From: Solirubrobacterales bacterium
GTDB taxonomy: Bacteria > Actinomycetota > Thermoleophilia > Solirubrobacterales > Solirubrobacteraceae
Assembly: GCA_003132505.1 (NCBI GenBank)
Contig: PKXY01000034.1
Coordinates: forward strand, 1-64,000
Direction: 5' to 3'
Length of the DNA stretch: 64,000 nucleotides
In this document: positions 63,906 to 64,000 of the stretch, piece after piece
Layout of the letters: each line of letters opens with the position of its first letter
How positions within the stretch are numbered: the first letter of the stretch is position 1
Notes under the pieces: model-generated
What the model was told of the DNA's origin: nothing
What the model saw: only the letters and a program-made list of their open reading frames with translations
Database searches by the model: none
Program-made: the position numbers and the translations under genes

Positions 63906-63911
63906 TAGCCT
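63906..63911 (+). promoter_or_regulatory. -10 element TAGCCT
   Basis: TAGCCT ends 6 nt before GTG 63918 in the 79-bp divergent gap. Confidence 0.45.
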
Positions 63912-63917
63912 ACGCCT

Positions 63918-64000
63918 GTGCTTGAGTATCGAGGCGGTGGCCGGCCCGCGATACGCGTCGACGGTGTCTCGAAGGCGTTTCGCATACCTGAGGAGCAGAT
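63918..64000 (+). CDS. ABC transporter ATP-binding protein (Wzt/TagH-like), N-terminal fragment
   Basis: The first 27 codons of a gene that runs off the right edge: VLEYRGGGRPAIRVDGVSKA followed by FRIPEEQ. The I-x-V-x-x-VSK-x-FR-x-P pattern is the usual beginning of polysaccharide or teichoic-acid exporter ATPases of the Wzt/TagH type. The Walker motifs lie outside the window, so the call rests on this short stretch, the glycan context and the promoter. If correct, the cluster contains an ABC export route besides Wzx. Confidence 0.6.
   Translation, partial: MLEYRGGGRPAIRVDGVSKAFRIPEEQ

Overview
The window is high-GC DNA from an actinobacterium. The protein styles, the frequent GTG starts and the gene mix (a mutase large chain without a B12 domain, an acyl-CoA carboxylase with a small epsilon-like subunit, a very large surface-glycan locus) suggest the Thermoleophilia/Solirubrobacterales. 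That placement is inferred from general knowledge and no marker gene here proves it.

Layout. (1) 1-6.2 kb, minus strand: core metabolism. A methylmalonyl-CoA mutase large chain, an acyl-CoA carboxylase carboxyltransferase and an epsilon-like subunit form one run (propionyl-CoA/methylmalonyl-CoA). A separate promoter then drives assimilatory sulfate reduction genes cysI, cysH and the start of cysD. (2) 6.2-10 kb, plus strand: UDP-xylose synthase, a polyprenyl-phosphate glycosylphosphotransferase (initiating enzyme), a methyltransferase and a GNAT acetyltransferase. (3) 10-16.5 kb, minus strand: coupled run of GT2, two GT4s, a secreted small protein and an O-antigen-ligase/polymerase-type protein. 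(4) 16.5-22.5 kb: GT4, two SDR nucleotide-sugar enzymes (one a GMD-like paralogue), class I aldolase, GDP-mannose 4,6-dehydratase and a WecG/TagA/CpsF transferase. (5) 22.5-33.5 kb: an atypical response regulator with Glu at the phosphorylation site, then a nucleotide-sugar dehydrogenase, methyltransferase, Gfo/Idh/MocA oxidoreductase and hexapeptide acetyltransferase. A DegT/StrS aminotransferase on the other strand completes a WbpA/B/E/D-like route to a 2,3-diamino uronic acid. Lipid-linked GT2, methyltransferase and membrane transferase genes sit between. (6) 33.5-46.5 kb: methyltransferase-GT2 fusion, membrane glycosyltransferase, then two copies of a wzx flippase / GT-A transferase / FkbM methyltransferase module flanking GDP-fucose synthase. 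(7) 46.5-64 kb: many GT4 and GT2 transferases, two multi-domain GT fusions, large membrane proteins, and at the right edge the start of a Wzt-like ABC ATPase.

Together the cluster appears to make nucleotide sugars (UDP-xylose, GDP-deoxyhexose/fucose, diacetamido-uronic acid), assemble them on polyprenyl phosphate, methylate and acetylate them, flip them with Wzx and possibly an ABC exporter, and polymerise or ligate them at the surface.

The strongest non-gene signal is regulatory. Many first genes have a TANNNT hexamer only 6-12 nt upstream of the start codon and no Shine-Dalgarno, suggesting leaderless transcripts. In two places divergent genes are separated by only 27-29 bp that hold overlapping -10 elements. 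No tRNA, rRNA, CRISPR array or insertion sequence was seen.
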